Shown here piece by piece: positions 27,680 to 33,986 of a DNA stretch of 64,000 nt. The DNA comes from Sphingomonas albertensis (GTDB lineage Bacteria; Pseudomonadota; Alphaproteobacteria; Sphingomonadales; Sphingomonadaceae). Location of the stretch: contig NZ_JACONT010000002.1 in NCBI RefSeq assembly GCF_014358075.1, positions 124,001 through 188,000 of the forward strand, read 5' to 3'. Position numbers and translations under genes: made by a program. Each line of letters begins with the position of its first letter. Positions within the stretch are counted from its first letter, which is position 1. The notes under the pieces were generated by a model, which was not told the origin of the DNA, did not search any database, and was given only the letters and a program-made list of their open reading frames with translations.

Positions 27680-28787
27680 GCTCGCCGAGATACTCCTGCT
27701 GCTCCGCGACGGCTTCGCGTTCACGGACGAGATAGTCGGCGATCGCGCGACGGAAGCTCGGGTCGGGGATGTAATGCGCGGAATAGGTCGCGACGGGCGC
27801 ATAGCCGCGCGCGAGCTTGTGTTCGCCTTGCGCACCCGCCTCGACGGTCTGCAGCCCGCGCGAGATGGCGGCGTCGATCGCCTGGTAATAGCAGAGTTCG
27901 AAATGGAGGAACGGCACCTCCTCGGTCGCGCCCCAATAGCGGCCGTAGAGCGTGTCCTCGCCGATCAGGTTGAGCGCGCCGGCGATGGGAATGCCGTCCC
28001 GCTCGGCGAGGATCAGCAGGATCTGGTCGCCCATTGTCTCGCCGATCTGGTCGAAGAACGGGCGCGTCAGATAGGGCTGACCCCATTTGCGGGCGCCGGT
28101 GTCCTGATAGAACACCCAGAACGCATCCCAGTGCGCGGGCGTGATCTCGGCGCCGGTGAGGTGGCGGATCGTCAGCCCTTCGACCGCGGCGGCGCGCTCC
28201 TTGCGGATCGCCTTGCGCTTGCGGCTGGCCAGCACAGCGAGGAAGTCGTCGAAGCTGGCGTACCCGTCGTTCTTCCAGTGGAACTGCGTGCCCTGGCGGA
28301 TCAGCCAGCCGGCGGACTCGAACAGCGCCACTTCGTCGGGATCGATGAAGGTCGCGTGCGCGGAGGATAGCCCGCTCTGGTCGGTCACCGCCTCCAGCGC
28401 GGCGATCAGCGCGGGGGCGTGGTCGCGGTCCTTCAGCAGCAGACGCGGGCCCGGCACCGGGCTGAACGGCGCGGCGATCTGGAGCTTGGGGTAATATTGC
28501 CCCCCTGCCCGCTCCCACGCGTCGGCCCAGCCCTGGTCGAAGACGTATTCACCCTGGCTGTGGCTCTTGGCATAGGCGGGGGCGATCGCAGCGGGCTTGC
28601 CGTCGGGGCCGTCGACCACCACCGGCAACGCCTGCCAGCCCGAGCGGCCACCGACGCTTTTCGACGCTTCGAGCGCGGAGAGGAAGGCGTGGCAGACGAA
28701 CGGGTTGGCAGTGCCAGAGCACGCGTCCCAATCCTCGGCCGCTATCGAGGTGACGCCTTGGGCGATGCGAGCGGTGACGGCGTTCAT
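27627..28787 (-). CDS. FemAB-like GNAT family N-acyltransferase (PF04339 type)
   Basis: 386 residues, normal for this family of double-GNAT-fold proteins once called DUF482 and annotated as peptidogalycan biosynthesis proteins. Recognisable segments are NPFVCHAFLSALE near the N-terminus, FDQGWADAWERAG, RKRKAIRKER in the middle, and FELCYYQAIDAAI with EAGAQGEHKLARGY towards the end. No signal peptide. Biochemical role is unproven in most species; acylation of an amine on an envelope precursor is the usual guess. The gene converges on, and overlaps, the GT-C-like paralogue. Confidence 0.88.
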   Translation of the reverse strand: MNAVTARIAQGVTSIAAEDWDACSGTANPFVCHAFLSALEASKSVGGRSGWQALPVVVDGPDGKPAAIAPAYAKSHSQGEYVFDQGWADAWERAGGQYYPKLQIAAPFSPVPGPRLLLKDRDHAPALIAALEAVTDQSGLSSAHATFIDPDEVALFESAGWLIRQGTQFHWKNDGYASFDDFLAVLASRKRKAIRKERAAAVEGLTIRHLTGAEITPAHWDAFWVFYQDTGARKWGQPYLTRPFFDQIGETMGDQILLILAERDGIPIAGALNLIGEDTLYGRYWGATEEVPFLHFELCYYQAIDAAISRGLQTVEAGAQGEHKLARGYAPVATYSAHYIPDPSFRRAIADYLVREREAVAEQQEYLGELTPFRRGEPPAGPKAPG

Positions 28788-28864
28788 TGCCGCCTAGGTA
28801 GAGACGCGAGGGTGCGCCTCCAAGGGCCACAATTGGGAGACGCGCTGGCGCGCCCCCAAGAAGC

Positions 28865-29329
28865 TCAGGCGGAAACCTGCACGATCGCGTCGATCTCGAC
28901 CGCGGCACCGAGCGGGAGGACCGCCACGCCGACCGCCGAACGCGCATGCTTGCCGATGTCGCCGAACAGCGCGACCATCAGTTCGGACGCGCCGTTGGCG
29001 ACCTTCGCCTGGTCGGTGAAGTCGCCGGTCGAGTTGACGAACACACCGAGCTTTACGATCCGCTCGACGCGACCGAGGGTGCCGAGCGCGGCCTTCATCT
29101 GCGCGACGAGCATAAGCCCGCACAGCTTGGCGGCTTCCTGCGCGGATTCGAGCGAGACGTCGTCTCCCACGCGGCCCTTGACGAGCTGACCGTCCTTGAA
29201 CGGCAACTGGCCCGATATGTGGAGCATGCCGTTCGCCAGCACGGTCGGGACATAGGCGGCGACGGGCGCGGCAGCCTGCGGGAGGGTGAGGCCCAGCTCT
29301 TCGAGCTTGCGGTCGATACGATCGGTCAT
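28865..29329 (-). CDS. RidA/YjgF/YER057c/UK114 family protein
   Basis: 154 residues, a little longer than classical RidA (about 128). NGMLHISGQLPF and the C-terminal ARSAVGVAVLPLGAAVEIDAIVQV, with the conserved Arg and Glu, define the fold. RidA proteins hydrolyse reactive enamine/imine intermediates from PLP enzymes; the longer form is the YjgH/PSPTO3006-like group whose chemistry is less certain. It lies 77 bp upstream of the FemAB-like gene on the same strand, so the two may be co-transcribed. Confidence 0.9.
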   Translation of the reverse strand: MTDRIDRKLEELGLTLPQAAAPVAAYVPTVLANGMLHISGQLPFKDGQLVKGRVGDDVSLESAQEAAKLCGLMLVAQMKAALGTLGRVERIVKLGVFVNSTGDFTDQAKVANGASELMVALFGDIGKHARSAVGVAVLPLGAAVEIDAIVQVSA

Positions 29330-29394
29330 GGGAGAGGTATCACCACAGCGGTGGGGGATGGGTCAAGTGGCGGGCGCGCCCTTCCCTCCTTCCC

Positions 29395-29504
29395 CCCTCC
29401 CTGGAAGGGGGGGGGGCGGGGGTGGGTAGGCTTCCGCATTACGAGGACCGTTGCGGCCAAAGCCAGCCTACCTCCCCCAACCCCTCCCTTTCAGGGATGG
29501 GGGA
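29395..29504. repeat. Palindromic repeat, family R2 (copy 2, degenerate)
   Basis: Arms CCTCCCTGGAAGG and CCTCCCTTTCAGGGA flank a centre with GTGGGTAGG and CCTACCTCC. Located between two leftward genes (HAD upstream, RidA downstream), so here it would separate co-directional units. A homopolymer of G extends one arm. Confidence 0.8.
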
Positions 29505-29532
29505 CCGGTGTGTTCGTGGTGAACCGAGCGGC

Positions 29533-30159
29533 TCACCCCTCCGCCGGCAATCCAGCCTCAAACCGCGCGGAAATCCAATCCGCGGCCTCGCGCCAGTCGT
29601 CGATCCGCGCGTGCGCCTCAGGCGCCTTTGGCACACTCACCGCCAGCGTCGGCTCGGAGACCATGTGCAACCGGTGCACCCCCGGCGCGTGCTTGGCGAC
29701 CGACTCGTGGTGCACCGCAAGGTCATCGACGAACACCGTCACCGGCGAACCATATTCCTCGACCAGCCGCGACACCGGCGTGCCCTTGCCACCCTGGTTG
29801 CACTCGACCCGGTGCTCGATCCCGAACTTCGCCAGCTGCTCGATCCGCGGCTGACGGCATTCGTCCTGGAGGTTGGTGAGGATGACGATGTCCGCCACCC
29901 GCGCCAACCGCTCCAGCGCCTCGAGCGCATGCGGCACCAGCGTCTGGCGGTGCATTTCGCCGGGGAAGAACTCGCCGAGCATCGCCCACATGTCCTCGCG
30001 CGACGGTGGCGGGCCACCGTCACGCCGCGTCATCGCAGTCGAGAAATCGCCGTGCTGGATCTGGAAGTCGATGTCGTGGCGCTCGTCGAGCCAGACGCCG
30101 AAATGCTTGACCATGTGCAGCAGCACTTCGTCGCAATCGCTGATCAGCAACGGCCTCAT
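29533..30159 (-). CDS. HAD superfamily hydrolase
   Basis: 208 residues starting MRPLLISDCDEVLLHM, where the two Asp of DCDEV are HAD motif I (nucleophile and acid/base). Motif II is ILTNL, and VTVFVDDLAVH near residue 160 is motif IV with paired Asp. Likely a phosphatase of small molecules; substrate not predictable. The ATG overlaps the DUF3572 stop (ATGA), which fixes the start and indicates coupling; the open frame upstream is out of context. Confidence 0.87.
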   Translation of the reverse strand: MRPLLISDCDEVLLHMVKHFGVWLDERHDIDFQIQHGDFSTAMTRRDGGPPPSREDMWAMLGEFFPGEMHRQTLVPHALEALERLARVADIVILTNLQDECRQPRIEQLAKFGIEHRVECNQGGKGTPVSRLVEEYGSPVTVFVDDLAVHHESVAKHAPGVHRLHMVSEPTLAVSVPKAPEAHARIDDWREAADWISARFEAGLPAEG

Positions 30160-30425
30160 GCTTCCAGCTCCATACGGGCGCGGACCAGCGCCTCGGGCTT
30201 CACACCGAGCGATTCGGCGCAGGCGATCAGGTCCGGCTCGTGGTTTTCGAGGAACCCCAGCGCCGCGGACAACACCGTAGGATCGCTTGCCCTTGCGCGG
30301 AGATCGTGCGGCTCGAGGCCGGTCACCGACAGCAGCCGCATCGCGCGGTCGGGCTCGACCAGAGTCCATACCAGCGCGCGCAGTGCGAGCGCTTCGGCGT
30401 CTTCGTTTGAATCGCGGTCGCGCAT
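30156..30425 (-). CDS. DUF3572 family protein
   Basis: 89 residues, all alpha by appearance, beginning with a run of charged residues and then EALALRALVWTLVEPDRAMRLLSVTGL, the signature of DUF3572, a small alphaproteobacterial family of unknown function. It is coupled to the HAD gene downstream and starts 36 bp from the divergent response-regulator gene. A DUF3572-receiver neighbourhood is common in sphingomonads, which hints at, but does not prove, a link to cell-cycle signalling. Confidence 0.88.
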   Translation of the reverse strand: MRDRDSNEDAEALALRALVWTLVEPDRAMRLLSVTGLEPHDLRARASDPTVLSAALGFLENHEPDLIACAESLGVKPEALVRARMELEA

Positions 30426-30461
30426 TGCCTATCGTGTCCTCTTTCCGGATAAGGTGCGGCG

Positions 30462-30824
30462 GTGACAAAGAAGGTGCTCGTTGTCGAGGACAACGAACTG
30501 AACCTCAAACTATTCTGCGATCTGCTGCGCGCGCACCAGTTCGCCGTCGAACCCGTGCGCGATGGACGCGAAGCCGTTGCTAGAGCACGCGATTTCGTAC
30601 CCGACCTGATCATCATGGACATCCAGATGCCGCATGTCACCGGCTATGAGATCATCCTCGAACTGAAGGCGGACGAGGAGTTGAAGGCGATCCCGGTGAT
30701 GGCGGTGACCGCGTACGCCGGGCGCGAGGACGAGGAGCGGATCCGGGCTGCGGGCGCGGACTCGTATGTGTCCAAGCCGATCAGTCTGGCGCGGTTCATG
30801 GACGCGGTCGGGGCGCTGATCTGA
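30462..30824 (+). CDS. divK: Single-domain response regulator, DivK-like
   Basis: 120 residues consisting only of a receiver domain: acidic pair Glu9-Asp10, phosphoacceptor Asp53 in IIMDIQMP, Thr in MAVTAYAG and Lys in SKPIS. The sequence LVVEDNELNLKLFCDLLRAHQF is very like Caulobacter DivK, which carries phosphate between the PleC and DivJ kinases to control division and polarity. Start is GTG at 30462, near the divergent DUF3572 start. No output domain. The kinases are not in this window. Confidence 0.88.
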   Translation: MTKKVLVVEDNELNLKLFCDLLRAHQFAVEPVRDGREAVARARDFVPDLIIMDIQMPHVTGYEIILELKADEELKAIPVMAVTAYAGREDEERIRAAGADSYVSKPISLARFMDAVGALI

Positions 30825-30893
30825 GACGGGGGGGGCGCGCCTCTCGCCACGGCCCGGCATGCCACATCGACCCATAATCCGGGGCCTTCCCTA

Positions 30894-31050
30894 CTCCCGT
30901 TCGTGCTGAGTAGAGACCGGTAGCTCCGCAAGGAGCGTATCGAGGGCTCGTATCGAAGCATGGGTTCCACCCGCCAACCTGTCCTTCGATACGCCCTCTC
31001 GATACGCCGCCTACGGCGACTACTCGACGGCTACTCAGGACGAACGGGAG
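30894..31050. repeat. Long inverted repeat R6 in a 346-bp gene-free stretch
   Basis: The gap 30825-31170 has no plausible gene. Its main feature is an inverted repeat with CTCCCGTTCGT-CTGAGTAG at the left and CTACTCAG-ACGAACGGGAG at the right, plus inner repeated GTATCGA/TCGATAC motifs (GAGCGTATCGAGGGC versus GCCCTCTCGATACG). A G8 tract at 30829 follows the divK stop. This type of element occurs once in the window. Confidence 0.75.
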
Positions 31051-31096
31051 AGGGGGCAAGCGAAGGTGGAGGACGAACGGAAGGGAATCAAACGCC

Positions 31097-31128
31097 AAAA
31101 GCCGCGGATATCGCTATCCGCGGCTTTT
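31097..31128 (-). terminator. Rho-independent terminator of rpmG
   Basis: A 14-bp stem, AAAAGCCGCGGATA/TATCCGCGGCTTTT, with a 4-base loop ends in a T-run on both strands. It lies 42 bp beyond the rpmG stop and should stop leftward transcription; its symmetry would also stop rightward readthrough from divK. Confidence 0.92.
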
Positions 31129-31170
31129 CGGATCGTCGCAATCAGACGGCGGTTCGCACCGCCTGCCGGA

Positions 31171-31338
31171 TTACTTGATCTTGGCTTCCTTGAACTCGAC
31201 ATGCTTGCGCACGACGGGATCGTACTTCGAGAAGGAGAGCTTCTCCGTCTTGGTACGGGGATTCTTCTTGGTGACGTAGAAGAAGCCGGTGTCAGCGGTG
31301 CTGAGCAGCTTGATCTTTACGGTGGTCGGCTTGGCCAT
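31171..31338 (-). CDS. rpmG: 50S ribosomal protein L33
   Basis: 55 residues, [20 protein letters not shown] at the start and [11 protein letters not shown] at the end. It lacks the zinc-binding cysteine pairs, so it is the zinc-free (C-minus) form. A monocistronic gene with its own terminator at 31097. Its coding frame is short and easy to miss, but the translation is unambiguous. Confidence 0.97.
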   Translation of the reverse strand: MAKPTTVKIKLLSTADTGFFYVTKKNPRTKTEKLSFSKYDPVVRKHVEFKEAKIK

Positions 31339-31528
31339 GAGCCCAATTCCTATGGCTTGAAAATGCGAAAGCGGCGAACTGACGCCGCCGCTCCATCAAG
31401 GGCGGCGCATGGCGGACGCGTGCGACGAAGTCAAGCTTTACGCCCTTCGAGGAGGCCAACATCCCGCATTTAACCCGCTATTCACTACCCAAGGCGCTAT
31501 ATATCCGCAGAGAACAGGAGCGGGGATC

Positions 31529-31876
31529 ATGGGGCAGGCGCTGAGACTCACCGAGATCGATCGAATCGACGCCATGATCGCGGTGAAGGCCGATCTCGCC
31601 GCGCGAATCGCCGCGATCGACGTCCGGGCGCCCTATTCCCGCCCCTGCGACATCGCCACGGAGATCGATGCGATCCGCGTGATCGCGCACAGCAACGGGC
31701 TCAATCCCGCGGTCACCGTCGCGCATTTTGTCGATTCGGCGCTGTCCCGCGGCGAACACGGCGCGCTGGTGCATGGCTGGCTGGCGATCCTGCGCGATGC
31801 GGTCGGGTGCGAGCGGCAGGACGTCCAGGCGTGCCACGTGTTCGCCGCCGCCTGTTCGGTGCGTCTTGCGGGATAA
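31529..31876 (+). CDS. Hypothetical protein, 115 aa
   Basis: The ATG at 31529 is preceded by CAGGAG with 8 nt spacing. The product is soluble and alpha-helical by appearance, MGQALRLTEIDRIDAMIAVK at the start, with three cysteines (SRPCDIA, VGCERQ, QACHVF) and a C-terminal AAACSVRLAG. I recognise no family. It ends three bases before the GDT1-like gene, so the two are almost certainly one transcript. An upstream in-frame ATG at 31409 would add 40 residues without conservation signs. Confidence 0.7.
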   Translation: MGQALRLTEIDRIDAMIAVKADLAARIAAIDVRAPYSRPCDIATEIDAIRVIAHSNGLNPAVTVAHFVDSALSRGEHGALVHGWLAILRDAVGCERQDVQACHVFAAACSVRLAG

Positions 31877-31879
31877 TCC

Positions 31880-32446
31880 ATGGACGCCTTGATGGCGGCA
31901 CTCGTCGCGGCCGCGCTGGCGCAGGTCGGCGATCGAACGGCGTGGCTCGCGGCGATCCTGTCGGACCGGTACGCCAAGCCGGGAATGGTGATCGCGATGG
32001 CGGCGCTGGCGTTGCTCGCGGCGAGTGGCTTGGCGGCGGCGCTCGGCGCGGTGATCGGGCCGAAGCTCGCCCCCAATGCCCAACAGCTGATGCTGGCACT
32101 CGCGCTGCTGTTGCAGGCCGGCGGATCCTTCTTCCCGGCAAAAGTACCCGAGCGGCTCGATCGCTGGAAGATCGGCGCGATCGCCACCACCGCTCTAGGC
32201 CTGTTCATTCTGGCCTTCGGCGACGGTGTGCAGTTCATCGTCCTGACGCTCGCCTCACGGACGCCCGTCCCCGCGCTCGCCGCGATCGGCGCGACGATCG
32301 GCTCGCTGGTCGTGATCGTCCCAGCTGCGCTGATGGGCGAGGCCGCGTGGCTGAAACTGCCGCTCAAGCCGCTGCGCATCGCGATCGGGATCGTATTCCT
32401 GATCTTCGGTATCGTTCTCGCGCTCGGCGCCTTGCGATTGGTCTAG
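31880..32446 (+). CDS. TMEM165/GDT1 (UPF0016) family membrane transporter, divergent motif
   Basis: 188 residues with six hydrophobic spans in two homologous halves, as in GDT1 cation/proton exchangers for Mn2+ or Ca2+. The family signature E-x-G-D-[KR]-[ST] appears as AQVGDRT in the first half and LAFGDGVQF in the second: Gly-Asp is kept, but the Glu is replaced by Gln and Ala, and the second Lys/Arg by Gly. Transport of the same cations is therefore doubtful. It follows a 115-aa hypothetical gene by 3 bp. Confidence 0.82.
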   Translation: MDALMAALVAAALAQVGDRTAWLAAILSDRYAKPGMVIAMAALALLAASGLAAALGAVIGPKLAPNAQQLMLALALLLQAGGSFFPAKVPERLDRWKIGAIATTALGLFILAFGDGVQFIVLTLASRTPVPALAAIGATIGSLVVIVPAALMGEAAWLKLPLKPLRIAIGIVFLIFGIVLALGALRLV

Positions 32447-32452
32447 CCGCCG

Positions 32453-32479
32453 GGAGCAATTCGGCGTTCGGATCGTTTA
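32453..32479 (+). promoter_or_regulatory. Putative EcfG-type stress promoter of dps
   Basis: GGAGC - 16 nt - CGTTTA, close to the alphaproteobacterial general-stress sigma EcfG consensus GGAAC-N16/17-CGTT. The -10 end lies about 30 nt before the dps ATG at 32508, a suitable distance, and dps is a typical EcfG target. Confidence 0.6.
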
Positions 32480-32507
32480 CGCAACGACTTTCCAACCGGA
32501 GTTAGAC

Positions 32508-33005
32508 ATGGCCGACATCAACCCCGCCCTCGACACGCCCACCGAACTGCCGAGCAACAGCACCAAGTCGGTCGCCGACGCGCTGAACGCCGCGCTCGCC
32601 GATTGCTACGCGCTGTATCTCAAGACCAAGAACTTCCACTGGCACATGTCGGGGCCGCATTTCCGCGATTACCACCTGCTGCTCGACGACCAGTCCGCGC
32701 AGATCATCGGCGTGACCGACGCGATCGCCGAGCGCGTCCGCAAGACCGGCAACACCACACTGCGCTCGATCGGCGATATCTCGCGCCGCCAGACGATCGC
32801 CGACAACGACATGGCGTTCGTCGGCCCGACCGAGATGCTCGCCGAACTGCGCGAGGACAATCTAAAGCTCGTCGAGCAGTTCCGCATCGTCAAGGACGCC
32901 GCCGACGCCGCCAAGGACAACGCGACAAGCGGGATCGTCGACGAATGGACCGACCATGCCGAAGAGCGCGCATGGTTCCTGTTCGAGGCCAGTCGCAAGG
33001 CCTGA
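32508..33005 (+). CDS. dps: Dps family DNA-binding/ferritin-like protein
   Basis: 165 residues. The ferroxidase-centre segment KNFHWHMSGPHFRDYHLLLDDQ is present with its His, Asp and Glu/Gln positions, and the rest fits the four-helix ferritin fold. Dps dodecamers oxidise Fe2+ with hydrogen peroxide and store the iron, protecting DNA during stress. The N-terminal tail is short and acidic, so DNA binding through that tail is not obvious. GGAG lies 7 nt before the ATG, and an EcfG-like promoter precedes it. Confidence 0.95.
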   Translation: MADINPALDTPTELPSNSTKSVADALNAALADCYALYLKTKNFHWHMSGPHFRDYHLLLDDQSAQIIGVTDAIAERVRKTGNTTLRSIGDISRRQTIADNDMAFVGPTEMLAELREDNLKLVEQFRIVKDAADAAKDNATSGIVDEWTDHAEERAWFLFEASRKA

Positions 33006-33018
33006 TCGTTACAGCCGA

Positions 33019-33044
33019 GGAACAATCCGGTCGCCGGGCCGGTT
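33019..33044 (+). promoter_or_regulatory. Putative EcfG-type promoter of the DUF1328 gene
   Basis: A perfect -35 GGAAC is followed after 18 nt by GTT, equivalent to GGAAC-N17-(G)GTT with one mismatch to CGTT. It ends 31 nt before the DUF1328 start. Together with the dps promoter it makes two adjacent stress-type promoters. Confidence 0.5.
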
Positions 33045-33074
33045 GAGAGACCTTACCGAAAACTGGAGGCCGCC

Positions 33075-33260
33075 ATGCTGAAGCTCGCAATCACCTTTCT
33101 CGTCATCGGCGCCGTTCTTGCGTTGCTCGGCTTCGGTGGCATCGGCGGCGCGTTCATCGGGATCGCCAAGATCCTGTTCTTCATCGCGATCGCGCTGTTC
33201 GTGATCTTCCTCGTGCTCGGCCTGCTCACGGGCAAGGGGATAAAGAACGCGATCGACTGA
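33075..33260 (+). CDS. DUF1328 small membrane protein
   Basis: 61 residues, two hydrophobic helices (about 2-22 and 27-53) separated by a Gly-rich turn GFGGIGGAF, ending [12 protein letters not shown]. This is the YtjA-type DUF1328 family of inner-membrane peptides, unknown in function and often under stress control. Strong ribosome-binding site GGAGG 6 nt before the ATG. Confidence 0.9.
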   Translation: MLKLAITFLVIGAVLALLGFGGIGGAFIGIAKILFFIAIALFVIFLVLGLLTGKGIKNAID

Positions 33261-33330
33261 CGCGCTTACCGCTCGCGACTCGCCAAGCGGCGCCAATCAT
33301 GTAGCCTCTGCCGGAAACGGTGGAGGCTAT

Positions 33331-33837
33331 ATGCATTTCTGGATCCCGATCCTCGCGCTCGCCGCCTTGCCGGCCTCGTCCCTCGGCGGCGTTCCGGACG
33401 AGACGCGGTCCGCCGCCCCCGGAGTCGCACCGCCGGCCGCGAGCATCGAATCGCTCGCATGGCTGGAGGGAAGCTGGCACGGGCCCGGTCTCGGCGGTGA
33501 TGCCACAGAGGTTTATGCAGCGCCCGAAGCCGGTCAGATCACAGGACATTTTACACAGACGCAGAAGGGTAAGGTCGCCTTTTACGAACTGATCCAGATC
33601 GTCCCCGTCGGCAGATCGCTGGCCTATCGCCTGCGTCATTTCAACGCCGACCTGACCGGTTGGGAAGATAGGACGGGTAAACCGGAGAGCTTCCCGCTCG
33701 TCGCGATGGAGAAGGATGCGGTCCATTTCGATGGGCTGACGATGCGCCGACTCGGGCCCAACCGCATCGACGTCTGGGTACGGATCGACGGCAAGGCGCC
33801 GCGCGAGGTTCTTTTCAGCTACACGCGCACCCGGTGA
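33331..33837 (+). CDS. DUF6265 family secreted protein
   Basis: 168 residues with a signal peptide (to about SSLGG) and a mature beta-rich domain starting SLAWLEGSWHGPG, with HFTQTQKGKVAFYELIQI and a C-terminal DVWVRIDGKAPREVLFSY. This matches the DUF6265 lipocalin-like pattern of small periplasmic proteins, which have no established function. The coding sequence ends in the first unit of a 15-bp tandem repeat. Confidence 0.8.
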   Translation: MHFWIPILALAALPASSLGGVPDETRSAAPGVAPPAASIESLAWLEGSWHGPGLGGDATEVYAAPEAGQITGHFTQTQKGKVAFYELIQIVPVGRSLAYRLRHFNADLTGWEDRTGKPESFPLVAMEKDAVHFDGLTMRRLGPNRIDVWVRIDGKAPREVLFSYTRTR

Positions 33838-33940
33838 AGATGGGCCCGGTGAAGATCGGCGCGGTGAAGATCGGCGCGGCGAAGATCGGCGCGGCGAAGA
33901 TCGGCGCGGCGAAGATCGGCGCGGTGAAGATCGGCGCGGT
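33834..33940. repeat. 15-bp tandem repeat, seven units
   Basis: Seven copies of GTGAAGATCGGCGCG-type units (positions 33834, 33849, 33864, 33879, 33894, 33909, 33924) differ at only a few positions (GTG/GCG; the first is GTGAAGATGGGCCCG). The period of five codons leaves an open frame coding for the pentapeptide (V/A)KIGA. It sits between the DUF6265 stop and the DNA ligase start. Confidence 0.95.
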
Positions 33941-33986
33941 GAAGGGGTGCGGGGAGCGGCGGCGGCTTCCCGTGCGTTGAACGACG

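Noticed and set aside
33834..33980. Plus-strand 48-codon frame made of VKIGA repeats
   Set aside because: Open only because the 15-bp unit avoids stops; no ribosome-binding site beyond the overlapping stop. Recorded as a repeat, not a gene.
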